A stretch of 64,000 bases of DNA. It comes from Pratylenchus scribneri (taxonomy: Eukaryota; Nematoda; Chromadorea; Rhabditida; Pratylenchidae). The notes under the pieces were generated by a model, which was given only the letters and a program-made list of their open reading frames with translations, ran no database searches and was not told the origin of the DNA. Shown piece after piece: positions 52,256 through 64,000 of the stretch (within the stretch, counting starts at the first letter, position 1; every line of letters begins with the position of its first letter). Where the stretch lies: positions 310,001 through 374,000 of the forward strand of contig JAQSEB010000072.1 in NCBI GenBank assembly GCA_030063045.1, in the 5' to 3' direction. A program made the translations under genes and the position numbers.

Positions 52256-54425
52256 TTACAATATAAATTTTTAAATCTAAATATATTCATTTTTATATTT
52301 TAATTTTATAATATTAAAATGGATAAAAACATATTTACATTAATCTCTCTGTGAAAAAAAAGGCAAAATATTCAAAACATTCAAGCTAATATGAAAATTT
52401 GGCAGAAATGTTTTTTGCGCTAATTTAATTCTATTTAACTTATAACCTTTATACAAATTATAGTTTATTATTAAATTATTAATTAATTGGAACATGAAAT
52501 TGAAATGGATTAAAATATTCAAGAATTGGAATGAAAAAATATAATATAATCAATTATTAGTGGGAAAAAAATGCCAAAAAGTAGCTCTTTACAAAAAATG
52601 GCTTAACCCATAAATTAATAAATTTATTCCAGTAAAAAGTATTCCCTGGGGGAAGGCCTCATGCCTCATCTCTTTTTTGAGTAGAAAAAATTTGGCCATA
52701 ATTTTGTGGAATCTATCAATTTTATTGAATGTGGACTCTGCTAGAGTGAAATGCCATTGCGCTTTTGAGCTCATTTTTTATTTATTCCACCATCTAAATT
52801 GAATTTGTCCCGCCCTAATAGTCCAAAATGCAGTCAACAATTTGGGTGTGAAAATATTTAGTGTCTAATTTCGTCAGAATTTGTTTTTCATTCCCATAAA
52901 ATTCACTTTTTATGTGGGCGTATTTTTGAGATAATTTGGGATGAATAAATTAAAATATTTATTTGAAAATTTAGGTGGGTGGAATGAATCCAAATGAATT
53001 GGAATTTGATATATTTTATAAGCTGATATGCTAATAATATAAATAAATCAAAAATAACTCAATCGGGAAAGTTTATTTTAAGCCAATCATACCTTCGTCA
53101 ATTGATAGACAAGAAAAACATTATTAATTATTTAATATCCAATTTACTGCAAAAAATGACGGAATTAAGGCAGATGAAAAAATGAGGAAAAACTCTGATG
53201 TAATGGGGCTCTAAAAATAATCCAAAAATATGCAATAAATTAATTAAAAATGTCCTTCTTTGCTATTTCTTTCCAAATTTGTCAGCAGAGGAAATTGCGT
53301 ATTCAAAAATGTAATAAATGTCTTAAATTGTTCATAATGAGGCATACATGGAAAAATCTCAAAAATGGAATAAAAATATAAAGAATTTTGTTGAAATGTC
53401 TCCAAAAAATTATCAATTATTTAAATCAAACTATTTCCAAAATCGTTTTCTTATGAAATCTTCTATAATTTTAATTAATTTTAAGAATCATGATTTAGGT
53501 CTAATTCATTTTTATTTTTTAAGCTTTTTCATTTAATTTGGAAATATTAATTTTCCTGTACTATTATCAGCTATCATAAGCGAACAAAAATATGGAATTA
53601 TTCAAATTCAACTCCTTTCCTTATACCGTACGCTCATATCCAATATCCATTTTAATTCCATTTTCAAACCTCTTTGCAATACATGAAGAACTTGGCCAAA
53701 AAAAGCCTTTTTCATTTTCTTACTTTTCATAAATTTTAGCATCCTTACTGCTTGCTGATTATCTTTTTATTAATCGATTGTTAGAAATGTGATTAAAATA
53801 AAGAATCGGAGATCAGCAGAGTTCACTCAACATTTATTTTATAATAAAAAATGTTACGATAAAATTTATGATTGTTGATAAGAGGACATATTTTATCATC
53901 AAAAACAGGAAACAAATATTCAAAATTTCCTTTGCTAGTTCTTATCAAAAAATTCCACAGAATTTTTCTATTTATGTTTATTCTTCAAAATTTAATCCCT
54001 TCCCTTTATTTGATTCCGTTCAAAAGGAAATGGAGTTTTCAATGAAATATTTATCGTTTTAAAATGAATAATGAAGGTGTGGAGAAATAAGAATTAAAGA
54101 ACAGAAGATCATCAAGAATCATTATCTGGAGGAAACGCCATTATTTGCATTTTGGCTAAAATTTTATTCATTTTTATTTATATGCATTTCCACACCTTTT
54201 CTTCTATTCTTATTAGAAAACAGAAAAAGCAAAAGCATTTTTGTGATTCATTTTTGTGCCCTATTTTATTCAAATTTTGAATATTCCCAGCACCAATTAA
54301 ATCCAAGATTTTTTTAATTTAAAATCTTTAGCAATTTGCTTGATGATCATATTTGATTTTTTATCGTGAAATAAATGCCCCATATCTTCCTTCAATTTTA
54401 ATGAAATATATTAAAGGATCAAACA
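52256..54425. other. intergenic AT-rich region
   Basis: About 2.2 kb without convincing coding sequence, RNA genes or repeats. Short open frames (for example 53348-53536 +, 53868-54062 +) show no motif and no splice partners. Confidence 0.5.
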
Positions 54426-55751
54426 ATGGAAAATATTTTTTCTCGGGAAGAAATGGCTTCTCTTTATGAAAAAGCATGTAATTATTTTTCCGAAACTGGA
54501 TGCAAAATGGTACCCATTGATGTGATCTACAGGAACAAATCCAAGGAATACTTTGACGAGATTCGCCAAAAGGCTTTAGAAAATGGAACAGACGAAATTA
54601 TGGAAAGGTGATTTTATTATGATAATTAAGTACAAATTATTATTATTATTATTATTTATCTTTCGTTTTCCCTAATTATTGTGAAGAACTATTATCCTAT
54701 ATTTGAAAGTATAGATAAAATTAATTCATTTGATCAAAGCTATATTAAAATTAATACTGAAATAAAAAATATTTTTAAATTTATTCGATGTCATTTTAGC
54801 AACCTCATTCTTATTTGGATGTGGACACAAATGAGGAGATTGGTCCTAAAGTTGACGAAGACAATGAGAAATGGTGCCTTTGGGAATTTGATTGTGTAGA
54901 TTTGCCTCCACGTTGTCCTTGTTGCAAACATAAAACGGAAGAATTAGTAAAAATTATTTTTAAAATTATTTATTTTGATTTTTTTAGCTAAAAAATGATG
55001 AATTTGATCAATCAAATGAATGTTGTCCAATTTGTAAAGAAATGAAAATTCTGCTTAATGATCCCTACAATCTGCAATCCTCAGAACGATGGCCTTTGTA
55101 TTTTAAATTGGCTGAACGATTTTTTCAAAATAGGGAAGAATTAATTTTTGCAATAAATCGAACATCTGAATTTGATTTGACAATGCCAACTAATATCAGC
55201 AAACATATCAAAATTAATAAACAAGTATGTAATATAATTTAAAGCATATAATTCAAAAACATTTTAATTTTGTTTATATTATATTTTGTAAAGAAATATT
55301 TATTAATATTTCTTATTTCCAGGTTGGTATTGGATTTTTCCAGAAATCTTTTTTACCCGATTGGAACAATCCTTCTTCTCAAAATTCGGACCTTTTCCAA
55401 ATAAAATTTATTGGGTCAAAGGGAAATGATGAATTACTTTCCAAATTCGATCAATTCTTTTCATCCATGTTTTCTGTATTCAACGAATTTCCATCTGATT
55501 TGGCTGCAAATATCGGCGGAATTTTTGTTCGCTGTGCAATTTCAAGAAGTGAAGTGAACGCATTCAAATATAAGGATTATGAAAATGAGCAGAATTTGCC
55601 ATTACTTTTCACAATGGAATTGTGGTATCGAGAAAGACAAGAGAATGATCGTTCCAAGTTTTATAATATCAACAAAAAATGGGCTAAAGACAAGATGAAA
55701 TATGTGGGAATTCCCAAAGAAAATTTGGAATGTTGCCGTTTTTATAAATGA
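54426..55751 (+). CDS. unrecognised protein with a paired CxxC (zinc-binding-like) motif
   Basis: Exons 54426-54607, 54687-54708, 54800-54946, 54988-55224 and 55323-55751 (1017 nt, 338 aa). Exon 2 is a 22-nt micro-exon needed to keep frame between exons 1 and 3. The protein begins with a charged helical region (SREEMASLYEKACNYF), then has RCPCCKHK and, 17-19 residues later, CCPICKE, a four-Cys arrangement suited to one zinc. The C-terminal 140 residues are mixed alpha/beta (LLFTMELWYRERQEND). There is no signal peptide. I recognise no family. Confidence 0.6.
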
Positions 55752-58127
55752 TAGAAAAAATTGATGAATTGATTAAGCAATATCTAACAAATGTTCTATT
55801 CATTATTATTTAATAACAATTCTATTTTTATCTATGGAACAAAATAAATATAATTTTAACACAGCAAAATTATTCTGTCCAAAAATTTCTATGCAATTGC
55901 TAAAATAGTTTTTTTGTTTGATTTTACATTCATTCATTCAATTGGATGACTCTTCATAATCTTGGGAAATTGTTTTCTAAATTATTTTCATTTGAGAATT
56001 GCGCGAAGAAAAAAAAAGTGAAAATAAATTCTAAATTTTTGTATTTGCATTTTTAAAATTAAATTATTCTTTTACCAGCCTTCATGAAATAAATATCGAC
56101 TGTTTTTTGGGGCATTTTTGCAGGAACTAAATATAATTAGAAGGCTCAAAATGTTAATATTATTTATTTTCAGCTGCCAAATTTTCATCGGTCCAATTCC
56201 AATATAGATTAATTTTATTTTATTTATTATAAATTTCTTCATAATATTCCTTCCATATTTAGTGAATTTATTGAGCTTTGATCAAGAAAAAATCATTCCA
56301 AAAATAGAAAATAAATTAAAACATTTATTCAAATGTAAAATTCCAATTCATCCTCCACTCTTCTAAATAGAAAAATAAATTTTACCATAATTTGTTGTCC
56401 ATTGTCTTATTCAATTTCGAATTTAAGAAGCTATTCCCGTAGGCTTTTTGCAATTTGCATTCATTTGAATTATCGTTCTCTCACAAATTTATAATTTAAC
56501 AAAAAACAATTTTTAAAAAGAAAAATTTACAAAATCATTTAAAAAAAATTATAACATTCGTTAAATAAATAGCTAAAACATCATTTAAAATTCGTCAAAA
56601 AAAGTCACAATAAGCAATAAAAGAAGGCAATAATAAAATTGTCATAATAATGATAGCCAAAAACGTTTGACACCAATCTTATTTATAATTAATTCGATTA
56701 TTTTTTGTTTTAAATTAGTTGGATCAATAAGCTTTTTTATTTTTTTAAATATTCTTTGTATATTATTTTCCAATTCAAATTCATTTAATGGCCTTTTTTT
56801 CTGTCCCATTTTGATTGCCATGAAGACAAATCCCCTCATTAATCATGGGAAAATTGTCTCAATTTCTAAATTATATTCAAATGAGAATTGTCCGAGACAC
56901 AAAAGAAAAATTTCAAATTTTTGTTATTTACATTTTCAAAAATTAAATTATTCTCACCGCACAGCTTTCTCGGAATAAGTATCGACTTATTTTGGAATTT
57001 TTGCACTAAATAAATATAATTATAAGGTTCAAAATGTAAATATTTTCATTTGCATCTGTCAAATTTTCAACCTTCCAATTATTTATTATTCTGATGTTCA
57101 AAATATCATAAACAGATGTATATTTGATTAATTTTATTTTCGCTATATGCCCTTTTCATTTTAGTGAATTATTTGTTGAGCATGATTCAGGAAAATCATT
57201 CACAAAAATGTAAAATTTAATAACATTCACACTTATAAATCTAATTTTTAACAAGAATCACATTTTTTGGAATTATTTATGTTCACTTTTTATTTACATT
57301 CAAGTGATCATTTAAATTAATTGAATAAATTCACCGGAAAAATGCGCACAAATTTGGTTTTTAGAATACAGGCAATTATCCAAATTTAATAAAGAATAAA
57401 ATAATATTATGGTCGACCAAATGTAAATTTTATACATGGCCAATTTTATTTACAAAATAATATTATTTCTACTTCCTTCCCAGCTTTTCAATATTTATCG
57501 ATAAATTTATGGCGGATTATAATAAATATTGTAAATTTTTTTCATTTATTTTTACACAATTTTTTCAATTGCACTTTTATTATTTTATTTGGCTTAATTT
57601 TATAGCATCCACATTTTTCGTATTTGAGTTTATTAATTAGATTTGTAACATTTAATTAAGCTATTTCTCTAAAGAATTTTGTTATTAAAATTATTAATCA
57701 AAACATATAATTTGGCCAGAAAATTAAAGCCAAAAACGAAAACTGCCAATTCTGGTCAAATTCTGATCAAATATTTTTACAATCTTAATTCATATTCGAT
57801 TCAATTCATCCAATTCAACAGTGGTATAAAAAAATAAAAATGTACCAAATTTACAAAATTTAATACCGAAATTCACTTTAGAAATTAACTTTATTCTAAA
57901 ATTTGAGTGTGGATTGATTTCACCATTAAATTTGTTTTATTTTTTTCGTTTCTCCTATATTGCGGCCAAAAATTAATTTTTTTAATTATCAGTAACTGCG
58001 AGAACATAATGGTATGGCTCTAAATATGCGTTGTAAAAAAAACTTGCTCGCCATTTCCATTGATTATGGGAGGAAATTAAATGATTGGAATGCGTTCTTA
58101 TTCTTATTTTTCCATTCCATTCACATC
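55752..58127. other. intergenic region with a diverged duplication
   Basis: Segments at about 55930-56300 and 56815-57190 are related direct copies. Shared words include TTTGAGAATTG / AAATGAGAATTG, AAATTAAATTATTCT, AATATCGACT / AGTATCGACT and TTAGTGAATT..TTGAGC. No coding frame is conserved between them. The remaining DNA is AT-rich without recognisable features. Confidence 0.55.
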
Positions 58128-58199
58128 GGTCTTATGGTGTAGCGGTTAGCACTCAGGACTTTGAATCCTGCGACCCCGGTTCAAATCCGGGTAAGACCT
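58128..58199 (+). tRNA. tRNA-Gln (anticodon TTG)
   Basis: A 72-nt cloverleaf: acceptor GGTCTTA/TAAGACC with discriminator T, D-arm with GTGTAGCGGTTAGCAC, anticodon arm CAGGA-CTTTGAA-TCCTG (anticodon TTG), and T-arm CCCGG-TTCAAAT-CCGGG. There is no intron and no encoded CCA. The intact A box (TGGTGTAGCGG) and B box (GGTTCAAATCC) indicate it can be transcribed by Pol III. Confidence 0.97.
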
Positions 58200-58802
58200 G
58201 AACATTTTTGCATTTTTTATAAAAAACATAAAATACAAATTCAAAGCTTGTTAAATATAAATTTTTATTTTAATTCATTAAAAAATTTTTTTTGTATTTT
58301 TTATAAGATAAATTATATTTTTTACATAAATGCATTTTATATTTTTTTTATTATTAGTATAGGTAGTGCATATCAGCATTCAGCAGATTGCATATTTTCT
58401 CTCTATGAAATATTTTATTGCAATTAAATTCAATTTAAATTATATTTCGTTTAATAATTGATCTAATTAATATTTTATATTTTTTTAAAGAAATTATTCT
58501 ATTCCAATCATAATGAATAATTATTCATCAAATCCAAACCCATTAATCCCAATTAATTTTTCCATTTGTGTGGAAGCTGAAAGCAGCTTGAGGAGAAATA
58601 TATCCATAGTCTTGACGAATTTATCTTTAAATTTGGCATGCATTATTTGTATTGTCATTTTGGTGTTCAATTATTTTCGAATGCGCATTGTTCTACATGG
58701 AAATTTGCTGGTCATTTTTAATATTTTTCAAATTTAATTAGCAAATTTAATTCACAGGTTCTTTTTGGCAATATTATCTTCCTTGGCTTTATCAATTCAG
58801 CT

Positions 58803-60684
58803 TAGGGTTGGCCCCCGTCCCCTCCCCGTCCCCGTTCCCCCCCCGTCCCCGGGCTTTTTTGCCCCCGTCCCCCGTCCCCGTCCCCGAAAATGAATATTCC
58901 CCGTCCCCGAATCCCTCCCCGTGGAGCCTCTCCCCGGCCGGGGACCCCGAAATTTCGGGGGAAATGTTTTTTCGGAAATTCAACTAAAAAGTCTTTTTTT
59001 CTCTATTTTCATGTATGAAAATTGATATTTTTAATGAAAAATAATCAATTTTTATTGAAAAATTCATTTTTCTCACTCAATTTCCATATTTTATACTAAT
59101 TCATAATTCATTATTTTTTCTTTATTATTTCATATTTTATTATTCATATTTCATTATAAATTGTAAAAAAGGAAGCTGACAGGCTTTATGTTATTTATAA
59201 ATTAAATAAAAATTATTTTACAGAGAAAAATATCGTCAAAACTTTAGACCACTTCTTTTTTGTTGAGAAGGAAGAAAGTGAAGGATTACCCCTAGGCATC
59301 ATCAGGATTAAAATGTTTAGAATAATTCAAAGAATATCATGTAATGTAACCCTAAACTTACACTCTTAATAACTAGAGAGGGCCCATCCCTTTACTTTCC
59401 CTACGCTTTCTTCTTTATGACAAAAAGATGGCCTAAATGGGCCTAAACTAGAGTCTTCTAAAGTGTGTCCACCAAAAAATTCTTATCAATATTGAAATTC
59501 GTCTCAATCCATTAAATGCGCTTAAATGTTAATATTTGTCGGGCATTATGCCTCCTTATTCATTTTCGGGTTCATATCTACAATTGGTCAATTGGCATTG
59601 TAACTGTTGAAAAAGACGGCACATAGCGCAAAAAGTTTGGAACTTGGAAGCATTGGGGTCTGAGCTGAAAAGGGCGGATGCCATTGCCGAACAATTGGAT
59701 ACAACCCATGTATATTCCTTGGCTGGAAAGACATCCATCCACTTTCATTTCGCCCTCACAAGTCACAATCAAGGTCTTCTTCCATGAATTGGCCCGATCG
59801 ACGGAATCACTCAATCGGCTACAGCTACTCTTCCCAGATGAACAATTGCCTCCATTGGCCATTGCATTCACTCCTTTGTTGAATGAAAGAAGGCAAAGGC
59901 ATTTTTTGGCCGGAATAACCATCCAACAAGCGCAAGAGGAAGAACCGGATTTCGGATTGTTAGAGGCCGAAAGTGGGATCAGTAACTTTTTACTTGTCGG
60001 AAGGGACATGCCGAGTTGTGGACAGTGAATCTAACTATGGAGAACATCGACCCTGAGAAATTGGACATTTTCAAATGATGGGATGCTCATCAACTCTAAT
60101 TTCCTATGCTTTCGCGTGCAGCCCTAGCACTTCATTTCTTTACTGCCACTTCCGTCTCGTCAGAATGCCTTTTCAACAAAGCAACTTTGCTTTTCTACAA
60201 TAATTTGCGCAATAGGTTTAAGAACAATATTCTAATTTAATATTAAAATATTTCGACAATTCAGGATCCATGCTAGCACTGTTCAAAATTTGCTGGTTGC
60301 AAAGGCCAATTTGATTTCGAATCCATTGTTGGAGGAAGAAAAAACAAAAGAAAATGAGCCAGGATCGGATGATGAGCCAATTTGGGAACAAATTCCGGAT
60401 GAAGAAATGGGACGACTTTTATTATAAAATATTTTAAATCATTCAATTTTATACATTTTATTTATTTATTAGACGTTCGGAAAAATTTTAGAAATAAAAA
60501 GATTTTTTGAAAGTTGGAAAAAAATTTTTTCCAAGAAAGGGCAAATTCCCCGAAATTTCGGGGACCCCGTCCCCGTCCCCGTTCCCCTCCCCGCGAAGCT
60601 CTCCCCGTCCCCGTCCCCGAAGCTTGTCTCCCCGCAATTCCCCGTCCCCGAAAATCGTTCCCCGGGCGCCGGGGGCCAACCCTA
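58803..60684 (+). mobile_element. 1.88-kb hAT-superfamily transposon in a receptor exon
   Basis: Terminal inverted repeats TAGGGTTGGCCCCCG and CGGGGGCCAACCCTA, with the 8-bp duplication ATTCAGCT at 58795-58802 and 60685-60692. Both ends carry 130-180 bp of CCCCGTCCCCG-type repeats and the 16-bp palindrome CCCCGAAATTTCGGGG (58945-58960, 60548-60563). The interior is AT-rich and contains a transposase 3' region with a hAT dimerisation motif. At 1.9 kb it is probably deletion-derived. Confidence 0.92.
60100..60426 (+). pseudogene. hAT transposase C-terminal (dimerisation) fragment
   Basis: Exons 60100-60215 and 60265-60426 flank a 49-nt intron. FPMLSRAALALHFFTATSVS followed by SECLFNKA and LRNR, then after the intron HASTVQNLLVAKANL, correspond to the hAT C-terminal block (..ATSVxSERxFS..RNRL..LLxLKxNL). 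The tail is acidic and ends with TAA. Upstream, 59578-60028 may hold degenerate transposase sequence (an open 116-codon frame) but no catalytic D/D/E block could be identified, so the element is probably non-autonomous. Confidence 0.8.
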
Positions 60685-61506
60685 ATTCAGCTTCTTATTT
60701 TGCTCTCTATTTCAGGCATACAGTAAGTAAAATTATTATAATAAATTATAGAAAATATAAATATGACTTAGATTGTTTGAATCGAAAAATTAATTAAAGT
60801 CGAATTAAATGTTGTTCCTGCAGAAAGGATATTTTATTAAAATTATAACTTTATTTAAACTACAATCAAATCAGTCATCAATAAATATAAAAAATTGAAA
60901 TTAAAATATAACATACGATCTTATTTAATTTTTTAAATATCAAAAATCCTTTTCGAAAATTCAAATTTGTTTAATTCTCATTCGAAAATATTTATTCAAA
61001 TTGCCAAACTTAACATTTACTGGGGATAAGTCCATTAATTGTCCGCTTTTTCTGACGATGATAATTAAATTTGATTAATAAAATTTCTCATTCATATTAT
61101 GTAGAATTAATTCCAGAAAAAATTTAAAAAATTTGTTTACTTAATATTTTTGATTTTTGATGCACTTAATTAAACTTAATTTCAGTTGAGATATTTGCTC
61201 TACCAAGAACCATGTGAATTGGTCAACTATTTTTGGCAATGCGTTCTTTTGCTTACTCCGTCCTATCTTTATTATTTTGCCTATCCAGCCTTCCATTTTT
61301 GTGTAATGGTTGAAAGAGCACGGGCCACATATTTGGCGGACAAATATGAAGGATATGGCCAACGATTGGGTTGGCAAATGACATTTTGGATTGTGAGTTG
61401 ATTGACTAATTTGTTAAATTATTGGGTGAAACTAAATTTGTGGATTTGATTTTTTATTTCTCAAATTAATTTTTCTATGAAGAATATCAATTTTAAATTT
61501 AGATAT

Positions 61507-61530
61507 TAATATATATATATATATATATAG
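61507..61530. repeat. (TA)n microsatellite
   Basis: A run of alternating TA of about 24 bp in an intron of the serpentine receptor gene. Confidence 0.95.
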
Positions 61531-62739
61531 CTCTTAATTGAGATGAATTAATTATATATTTCCTTGTTTTGATATAATTCAAAAAAGTGCTGACAAAATA
61601 AACAGCAAAATAGAATTTCATTTTTTGACCATAATTTCCGTGTCAAAAAAATTAGAAAAAAAATATTTATAAAAACATGAAAGATTTTTTTTTAAATTTT
61701 GGACAATGAACAATCCACAGGCGATTTGATTAAATTCATTAAAAATTATAGATTTGATATTAATTAATGAAATTGTGAATAAATTTATTTTTTACAAAAT
61801 TATTCATCAAATATTTCACCCATTTCTTCCCATATTTTAGTGGCTTGTTTCCATTGTTTGCACGATTATATTAATTTGTTTGGCCTTTATGGACCCGGAG
61901 ATCTCATCAAATCCTTTGTCAATTGTGACACTGACTTCAAAATATAATTCCGATGCAATTATTTACATTTATATTATCTTTATCCCTTTGGCCATTTTTA
62001 CTGCTTGCTTCGATTGGCGAATCACTGTGATCAACAATCGCAAAAGGGCAATGAGGTGAATATTTGTAATTTGTTCAAAGTGAATTTATTGAAAAATGAT
62101 GGGAAAAAACATGTAAATGAGAGGTAAAATTCAAAAATCAATTATAGTACAAAATAAAAATTAAATATTTTTAATTTTTTCCAGGAAACTATAATGTATT
62201 TGATAATTACAACCAATCTAATCTCATAAAATTCCTAGTTATTAAAACTCAACTGAACTTTTTCCTATAGATCTTTTCCCCGAAATTGTAATCAAAATTG
62301 AATTAAAATTTCTATATTTTTTTGTTTATATTCAGTAAAAATTTTCTCGACTATAGTCTGAGCCGTAATTATCAACTGAATGAGAATACATTGGCAATGC
62401 GCTTGATTCTTCCACTCGACATTTTTTATGCCATTCTCTACACTTTTTTCACGGCATTGTCCGTTGTTATTCGAATCTACTATAAATATAAACAAGAAAT
62501 AACAAAAATTGATTATATTTTCTATTATTATACGGCCAATGTGGTTGGAATTATTTAAATTTTTTTTTATTCATTAATTAATTTTCCAGCTAAATTATAT
62601 TTATTTGACTGTGACCACCATTGTCTATATTCGCTTTATCAAATTCATTGGCCAAAAGAGGAAAAATGCCTACAATTCACAACATCCATCGGAACAATCA
62701 AAAATTTATTTTAAGCAATTGAAAGCACAATGGCAATGA

Positions 62740-63788
62740 AAATGATGAAAAATGATGAAATAAATGAACTTATTTTATTTTAAAGAAATTTCATTCTAAT
62801 GCAAAATTCTTTTCATATTTTCTTTTTTTCACCGTCCATTTTATTTATTTTCTATTCGGATTTTATTGGCGGTTTTTTTACCAAACTATAAAAAATAAAA
62901 AAAATGTCCCCATTTCACAATTTTGACATTTATTCTTATAATAATGCCGATTTGTTGCTTCATTGTGAATTTCTATGTAAATTTTCATTGTACATTAATT
63001 TCTTTTTTATTTGCCGACTGAACATCTGCAATTACTGACTGTTGGACACAATAAAAATTTATTTGTTTTGTGTTCAAATCGCTCTATAAAATAAGATGCT
63101 TTGCTGATGAATTTTTCCATTTCAATTAAATTCATTTCCAAATTCATTTTTAACACCTTTTTCAAAATTTAATACTTTCTATTGCAAAGGTGTAAGGTGC
63201 AAATGTTTTGGGGCAACAAAACATTTCAACACTACTTTTCGTTTCCAAAACATTCCCAATAGCTGCTTGCCCGCAATTAATCAATTTTCAATTCCAACTG
63301 AACTTGTTAGAGTGAAAGAAGGAGCAAGTCAAGCCTCACAGCCTGACAGAGAAAAGAGAAGCTGTGAGAGAGAACAGCACAAAAGGGGAGTTAGTCAACG
63401 GGCCTTCCAACTCGCCTCAAAATTAATCCCCGACGGACATCTCATCGCGGGGAAAAGGACTGCACTGATCAATAGGTCCGAGAATTAATTATACCGGAAT
63501 TTTTAAAAAAATATTTCAAATATTAAGAAATAACTCGAGAGAGATCCAGGCCAAAAAATGCCGAAAAATTTAACATTGCAAAAATTTATGGGCCTTTATT
63601 TTATCTGCCATTTTTGCATCCTATATATTTATCCATTCCATTTCCTTATAGGAGAATCCAACAAAATATACATTAAATCACCATTGGCATTAAATCCTCT
63701 TATTACTTACAAATAATATTTTTTAATGTTTTTAGATCTATAACCATCAAAAATTTAATCACCAGCCAATTTCAACATTTCAATTATT
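62740..63788. other. intergenic, upstream of the dynamin-related gene
   Basis: AT-rich up to about 63170, then a less AT-rich block (63180-63490) with purine-rich stretches (GAGAGAGAACAGCACAAAAG) likely to hold promoter or 5' UTR sequence. The 73-codon open frame at 63267-63488 has no recognised domain. Confidence 0.5.
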
Positions 63789-63958
63789 ATGGAAAAGTTG
63801 ATTGACGTTGTGAACAAACTTCAAGGTAAATTCAAATTTTAATTAAATAAAATAATAAAAATAATTTCATTTCCATTTCAGCGGTGTTTTCCAGTACAAA
63901 TATTGGCGATTTGAATAAGGAAATTCAACTTCCCCAAATTGTTGTCATCGGCGCTCAG
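63789..63958 (+). CDS. drp-1: dynamin-related GTPase, 5' exons (partial)
   Basis: Exons 63789-63825 and 63882-63958 give 38 codons before the next intron. MEKLIDVVNKLQ .. EIQLPQIVVIGAQ is the start of the dynamin-superfamily G domain just before the P-loop (next expected G/S-S-G/A-KSS), which lies beyond the window. The very short N-terminus, starting directly with MEKLI-VVNKLQ, resembles mitochondrial-fission DRP1/DNM1L rather than endocytic dynamin, but a longer sequence would be needed to decide. The gene runs off the right edge. Confidence 0.75.
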
Positions 63959-64000
63959 GTAATGAAATATTTTATTTGAAAATTTCATTTGAAAATTTAA

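Larger units (their letters stand above)
58513..62739 (+). pseudogene. serpentine 7TM chemoreceptor, exon 2 interrupted by a hAT transposon
   Basis: Exons 58513-58710, 58758-58802 plus 60693-60722 (one exon split by the insertion), 61186-61392, 61841-62055, 62336-62543 and 62590-62739. Ignoring the insertion the total is 1053 nt, 350 aa, in frame. Hydrophobic segments match a 7TM receptor; after TM3 comes FCVMVERARATYLADKYEGYG, the ERxxAT..YE pattern of nematode Sra/Sre/Srb-type serpentine receptors. The C-terminus is basic. The hAT element replaces nothing but splits codon order inside TM2 and introduces stops, so this allele should be null unless the element excises precisely. Confidence 0.82.

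Noticed and set aside
59578..60009. 143-codon minus-strand frame inside the hAT element
   Set aside because: The recognisable transposase segment is on the plus strand; the minus frame is antisense shadow.

Overview
The window is AT-rich eukaryotic DNA from a nematode. Genes are split into many small exons by short introns, often 40-60 nt. The content is characteristic: a cuticle collagen, an ADF/cofilin gene whose first exon encodes only the initiator Met (the C. elegans unc-60 layout), a serpentine 7TM receptor, ShK-type and C-type-lectin secreted proteins, and neuropeptide-like precursors. Several GC-AG introns and the base composition would fit a plant-parasitic tylenchid, but that placement is inference. 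No operon or bacterial feature was seen.

Layout. 0.2-2.1 kb: small unrecognised genes. 3.5-6.2 kb (-): a 555-aa secreted protein ending in a ShKT domain. 6.9-8.1 kb (-): two tiny secreted peptide precursors. 8.7-10.4 kb (-): ADF/cofilin (unc-60A type) with a MITE in its long first intron. 11.9-13.6 kb (-): a rhodopsin-class 7TM receptor. 14.3-18.1 kb (-): a 16-exon secreted protein with a low-complexity N-terminus and a lipocalin-like C-terminus. 19.6-22.4 kb (-): a complete FAAH-type amidase with a 27-bp minisatellite in intron 3. 23.1-27.6 kb (-): four tandem secreted EF-hand genes, the third frameshifted. 28.5-32.4 kb (-): two secreted orphan genes. 33.0-45.9 kb (-): two C-type-lectin genes.

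An 8.66-kb BEL/Pao LTR retrotransposon (+, 36.6-45.2 kb) appears to sit inside an intron of the second lectin gene. It carries gag-pol, integrase and two extra ORFs joined by a TAATG overlap. 48.4-49.9 kb (+): cuticle collagen. 50.6-52.3 kb (-): a Cys-rich peptide and an orcokinin-like neuropeptide precursor. 54.4-55.8 kb (+): an unrecognised protein with a CxxC pair. 58.1 kb: tRNA-Gln. 58.5-62.7 kb (+): a chemoreceptor whose second exon is interrupted by a 1.9-kb hAT transposon with an 8-bp target duplication. The right edge holds the 5' end of a dynamin-related GTPase gene (+).

Most gene models were built by reading splice sites by eye and checking that every exon junction keeps phase; coding totals divisible by three support them. 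Product names rest on motif recognition, not on database searches. The genes are not a single pathway. The common themes are secreted or extracellular products (amidase, lipocalin, EF-hand, CTLD, ShKT, peptides), two 7TM receptors, and mobile DNA sitting in introns or exons.
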